Assembly (NCBI GenBank): GCA_003157715.1
Contig: PMKK01000047.1
Coordinates: 2,507 to 9,901 of the forward strand
DNA from: Actinomycetota bacterium
GTDB lineage: Bacteria; Actinomycetota; Thermoleophilia; UBA2241
Direction of reading: 5' to 3'
Length of the DNA: 7,395 nucleotides
Positions 5,484 to 7,395 of this stretch are shown here, one piece after another. The notes under the pieces are model-generated. The model searched no databases. It saw nothing but the letters and a program-made list of their open reading frames with translations, and had not been told where the DNA came from. Made by a program: the position numbers and the translations under genes. Every line of letters begins with the position of its first letter. The first letter of the stretch is position 1.

Positions 5484-6323
5484 ATGCGTATCGGCGTCGT
5501 TCAGATAGTCAACGCTCAGCCCGACATGGTCGCCTCGCTGCGGGCCGGTCTTACGCGCCTCCAGGAGGCCCGCGAAGCGAGCGTCGACCTCGTCGTCTTT
5601 CCCGAGCTGTTCCTGGGCGGCTACTACGTGGACCAGGCCATGGTGAAGCGCGCCGGTCAGGCGAGAGCCGCGCTGGCTCGCCTTCAGGCCGCGGTCGACG
5701 ACCTCCGGGTCTCCTGTGTGGTCGGCGTGCCCGATGCGCGCGACGGCGTGCTGTTCGACGCGGTCGCCATCCTGCGACCCGACCAGCCGCCGGGCCGTTA
5801 CGCCAAGACGCATCTGTTCCGCAGTGAGAGAGAGCTCTTCACCCCAGGCGCGACGCTGTGGACGGGCGAGATCGCCGGCTGGCAGTGCGGCGTGCTGGTC
5901 TGCTACGAGCTCGCCTTTCCCGAGGTGGCCCGCGCCCTGGCCCTGTCGGGCGCGCGCCTGCTGCTCGCGCCGGCCGCGTTCGGCAAGGCGCGCCAGCGAA
6001 TCTGGCAGACGGCCACCATCTCGCGGGCCCTCGAGAACGGCTGCTATCTGGCCGCCGCCGGCCATGCCGGCAGCAACGGCACCACCGAGTTCGCCGGCCA
6101 TAGCCGCGTCGTCGACCCGTCCGGTGAGCTGCTGGCCGACGCCGGAGAGCGCGCCGAGATGCTGGTCGTCGAGCTGCGCTCGCGGATCGTCGACGAGGTG
6201 CGCGCGGGCCGCCTCGATACGCACGCCTGTCTTGCCGACCGCCGCCCCGAGCTCTACGGCGCCCTGACCGAGCCGCTCGAGAAGCAGGCCGGCAAGCCGT
6301 CCGGAGAGTCGCGCCGCCGCTAG
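5484..6323 (+). CDS. Nitrilase-superfamily carbon-nitrogen hydrolase
   Basis: Cytosolic hydrolase of the CN-hydrolase superfamily, acting on a C-N bond (amide, carbamoyl or nitrile) through a cysteine nucleophile. The 279-residue length is typical of a single-domain member. The full triad is visible: E41 in FPELFLGGY, K108 in RYAKTHLF and C140 in LVCYELAFPE, with E115 in FRSERELF as the usual additional acidic residue. The N-terminal strand MRIGVVQI and the C-terminal DRRPELYGALTEPL are also typical. Motif style suits aliphatic amidase or N-carbamoyl amide hydrolase branches better than true nitrilases, but the substrate cannot be read. The ATG at 5484 begins the canonical first strand. The nearest Shine-Dalgarno-like stretch (GGAAGGG, 5464-5470) is about 13 nt away, so initiation is weakly supported and may rely on coupling to the upstream gene. 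A short basic, low-complexity tail (KPSGESRRR) ends the protein. Confidence 0.95.
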   Translation: MRIGVVQIVNAQPDMVASLRAGLTRLQEAREASVDLVVFPELFLGGYYVDQAMVKRAGQARAALARLQAAVDDLRVSCVVGVPDARDGVLFDAVAILRPDQPPGRYAKTHLFRSERELFTPGATLWTGEIAGWQCGVLVCYELAFPEVARALALSGARLLLAPAAFGKARQRIWQTATISRALENGCYLAAAGHAGSNGTTEFAGHSRVVDPSGELLADAGERAEMLVVELRSRIVDEVRAGRLDTHACLADRRPELYGALTEPLEKQAGKPSGESRRR

Positions 6324-6332
6324 TGCACTAGC
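6319..6332. repeat. 14-bp perfect palindrome over the amidohydrolase stop codon
   Basis: GCTAGTGCACTAGC reads the same on both strands and contains the TAG stop at 6321-6323. It has two CTAG tetranucleotides, which are normally scarce in GC-rich genomes. There is no loop, so it is more like a protein-binding dyad or restriction-type site than an RNA hairpin. Its role is unknown. Confidence 0.9.
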
Positions 6333-6351
6333 CCAGGCTCCGGCGCCCGTC

Positions 6352-6373
6352 GCCGGCCGTGGGCGGGGCCGGC
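6352..6373. terminator. Candidate bidirectional terminator hairpin
   Basis: GCCGGCC (6352-6358) and GGCCGGC (6367-6373) form a perfect 7-bp all-GC stem with an 8-nt loop. It lies between two convergent genes, where a shared terminator is expected. There is no T-run on either side. This is common for terminators in high-GC actinobacteria but weakens the call. Confidence 0.45.
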
Positions 6374-6402
6374 CTGCGAGCCGTCGTGCTCCTCGCCGTG
6401 CG

Positions 6403-7035
6403 CTACGAAGCCACCGACTTGTCCGCGGCAGGCTTCTTGGCGGCCGGCTTCCTGGCGGCCGGCTTCTTCTTCGCGGCCGGTTTCTTCGCGGCCGGTTTCT
6501 TCGCGACCGACCTATCCGCGGCCGGCCTAGCGTCCCGCGCCTTCCTGGGCGCGACCTTCTTGGCGGGGACTTCCTCGGCCGCTTCGCCGGACGGCTGCTC
6601 TGGTGTCTTTTCAGGCTCGGGATCACTCTCGACTGAAGATCGAGAGTCTGCCTCGGAAGGTCCCGCGGGATGCTCTTTCGGCGGCCGCGGCGGCGGCACC
6701 TCGGCGTTCGCCACGCGAGCGAAGTTGAGCTGCATCTGGGCGAGCGTCGAGCGCAAGCTGGTGTCTTCGGGGTCATCGCCTTCGACGACTTCGATCAGGC
6801 GCCGCAGCGCCTCGATCGCCACGCGGGCGTCGCCCAGGTCGCGCAGTTCCTTCGTCTGCTCGGTAAGCCCGAGCTTCTCGTAGCCCACGGTCACCAGCGT
6901 CACCATCATGTCGCGCACGAGGTCGACCACGTGGAGCTGCTTGAGCTGCTCGCGGTAGATCTCGGCGCGTTCCTCGTCGGTCGGCGTGCGATCTTCGCGC
7001 GACCCCTCGTCGCCGGCTTTGACCTCGTCGGACAT
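6403..7035 (-). CDS. DUF1844 protein with histone-H1-like Lys/Ala/Pro tail
   Basis: A 210-residue protein of three parts. After a charged N-terminus, residues about 32-112 match the helical pattern I associate with DUF1844 (VVDLVRDMMVTLVTVGYEKL, then ELRDLGDARVAIEALRRL and a third helix). The middle (about 113-155) is acidic and Pro/Ser/Glu-rich and probably disordered. The end (about 156-210) is a basic tail of repeated KKPAA units resembling bacterial histone-H1-like proteins. Such tails bind DNA or RNA nonspecifically; DUF1844 itself has no known function, so a nucleoid or RNA-linked role is inference. The stop is TAG at 6403-6405. The ATG (7033-7035) is set by GGAGG at 8-nt spacing, which lies in the last codons of the upstream ligase gene. 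The 5-nt gap and embedded binding site indicate translational coupling. No signal peptide or clear membrane helix. Confidence 0.88.
   Translation of the reverse strand: MSDEVKAGDEGSREDRTPTDEERAEIYREQLKQLHVVDLVRDMMVTLVTVGYEKLGLTEQTKELRDLGDARVAIEALRRLIEVVEGDDPEDTSLRSTLAQMQLNFARVANAEVPPPRPPKEHPAGPSEADSRSSVESDPEPEKTPEQPSGEAAEEVPAKKVAPRKARDARPAADRSVAKKPAAKKPAAKKKPAARKPAAKKPAADKSVAS
6431..6508 (-). repeat. Imperfect 15-bp coding tandem repeat (PAAKK units)
   Basis: Five consecutive units start at 6431, 6446, 6461, 6479 and 6494. They are 15 bp long except the third, which is 18 bp (one extra Lys codon). Each plus-strand unit resembles GGCTTCTTGGCGGCC and encodes the PAAKK repeats of the basic tail. 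Slippage or recombination here would lengthen or shorten the tail in frame. Confidence 0.9.
6625..6647. repeat. 8-bp inverted repeat inside the DUF1844 gene linker
   Basis: ACTCTCGA (6625-6632) and TCGAGAGT (6640-6647) are exact inverted copies around a 7-nt loop. They lie in the disordered linker part of the coding sequence. The stem has more A/T than nearby sequence. It could form an mRNA hairpin between the domain and tail codons; function unknown. Confidence 0.85.
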
Positions 7036-7040
7036 CGTGG

Positions 7041-7395
7041 TTACCTCCCGTCGTCGTCGACGATCGCGTTGGCTCGGGCGACCGCGGCGGCATGGACGTC
7101 GTGAATGGACTTTCCCTGGGCGAGCGCGCGGCCTTGACGCTGGGCGCCGTTACCCTCCAGGAGCAGGCGCTCGACGTCGCAGAGATGGACACCCAGGCCG
7201 AGTGCCTCGCCGGCCGGCGCCACCCACTCCACGAGCTCGCGCAGCGCCTCGGGCGCCGGCACCTCGCACGAGCGGTCCCAGTCGACGAGCTTGCCGTCGA
7301 GCCCGTAGCGAATGGCGCGCCAGAGGTTCTCTTCGATCAGACGCGTCTCGCGCACCGGCAGGGGGCGACCCTCGTCGACCATGCCGGCCAGCGTG
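7041..7395 (-). CDS. GCS2-family carboxylate-amine / glutamate-cysteine ligase (C-terminal part)
   Basis: Only the last 117 codons are in the window; the frame is open through base 7395, so the start is outside. The sequence RLIEENLWRAIRYGLDGKLVD, followed by EALRELVEWVAPAGEALG and LLLEGNGAQRQ, is the usual C-terminal pattern of the YbdK / GCS2 type of ATP-dependent ligase (COG2170-like), which joins glutamate or another carboxylate to an amine such as cysteine. Family members are about 370 aa, so about two thirds, including the ATP-binding residues, lie outside. True glutamate-cysteine ligase activity is not shown for many homologues, so the substrate is left open. It ends 5 nt before the DUF1844 gene and contains that gene's ribosome binding site, so the two are coupled. 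Confidence 0.85.
   Translation of the reverse strand, partial: TLAGMVDEGRPLPVRETRLIEENLWRAIRYGLDGKLVDWDRSCEVPAPEALRELVEWVAPAGEALGLGVHLCDVERLLLEGNGAQRQGRALAQGKSIHDVHAAAVARANAIVDDDGR
7044..7048 (-). promoter_or_regulatory. Ribosome binding site of the DUF1844 gene, inside the ligase gene end
   Basis: GGAGG on the minus strand is 8 nt before the ATG at 7035. It overlaps the last two sense codons of the ligase gene (GGG AGG, then the stop TAA), so ribosomes finishing the ligase clear or deliver to this site. It decides the DUF1844 start. Confidence 0.8.

Noticed and set aside
5716..6267. A 183-codon plus-strand frame inside the amidohydrolase gene
   Set aside because: It is a Ser/Arg/Pro-rich out-of-frame reading. 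The catalytic triad lies in the main frame.
6359..6883. A 174-codon plus-strand frame rich in AAGFLAAGFF, resembling a membrane protein
   Set aside because: The apparent hydrophobic repeats are the antisense reading of the Lys/Ala/Pro tail codons. The minus-strand gene has a good ribosome site and a recognisable domain.

Overview
The window is a GC-rich (very roughly 70%), tightly packed chromosomal segment with eight protein-coding genes and no gap over about 145 bp. The candidate start signals include -10-like TANNNT hexamers placed 6-7 nt before a start codon, as expected for leaderless mRNAs, which are common in Actinobacteriota. With the gene content (DUF1844 protein with a histone-H1-like tail, GCS2-type ligase, GAF-GAF-GGDEF protein, short CobO) this suggests a high-GC actinobacterium, possibly of the Thermoleophilia type. 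The lineage is inferred from style and content only. No tRNA, rRNA, insertion sequence, phage gene or CRISPR array was found.

Layout: (1) Minus-strand block, 1-2827. In transcription order it holds a 3-hydroxyacyl-CoA dehydrogenase, a short CobO/BtuR corrinoid adenosyltransferase 17 nt behind it, and then lysA (diaminopimelate decarboxylase), which has its own leaderless-type start and runs off the left edge only a few residues before its expected end. (2) A 134-bp divergent control region, 2828-2961, with one AT-rich island that could serve both directions. (3) Plus-strand block, 2962-6323. It holds a sensor diguanylate cyclase with a four-cysteine N-terminus, a perfect 28-bp tandem repeat ending at a promoter-like element, a DUF1638 protein, and a nitrilase-superfamily amidohydrolase. 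(4) A 79-bp convergent gap with a 14-bp perfect palindrome and a GC-rich hairpin. (5) Minus-strand block, 6403-7395. It holds the C-terminal part of a GCS2-family carboxylate-amine ligase, translationally coupled to a DUF1844 protein with a Lys/Ala/Pro-rich basic tail.

How the genes fit: the dehydrogenase-CobO pair could link acyl-CoA metabolism to supply of adenosylcobalamin, for example for a B12-dependent acyl-CoA mutase encoded elsewhere. lysA is housekeeping (lysine and peptidoglycan precursor). The DUF1638-amidohydrolase pair is the least understood unit. DUF1638 is cysteine-rich with conserved-looking blocks and, from memory, often sits near corrinoid methyltransferase genes elsewhere, while the neighbour has a complete Glu-Lys-Cys triad. 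The strongest leads for something undescribed are this pair with its repeat-bearing promoter, the Cys-motif diguanylate cyclase, and the DUF1844 plus H1-like-tail fusion.
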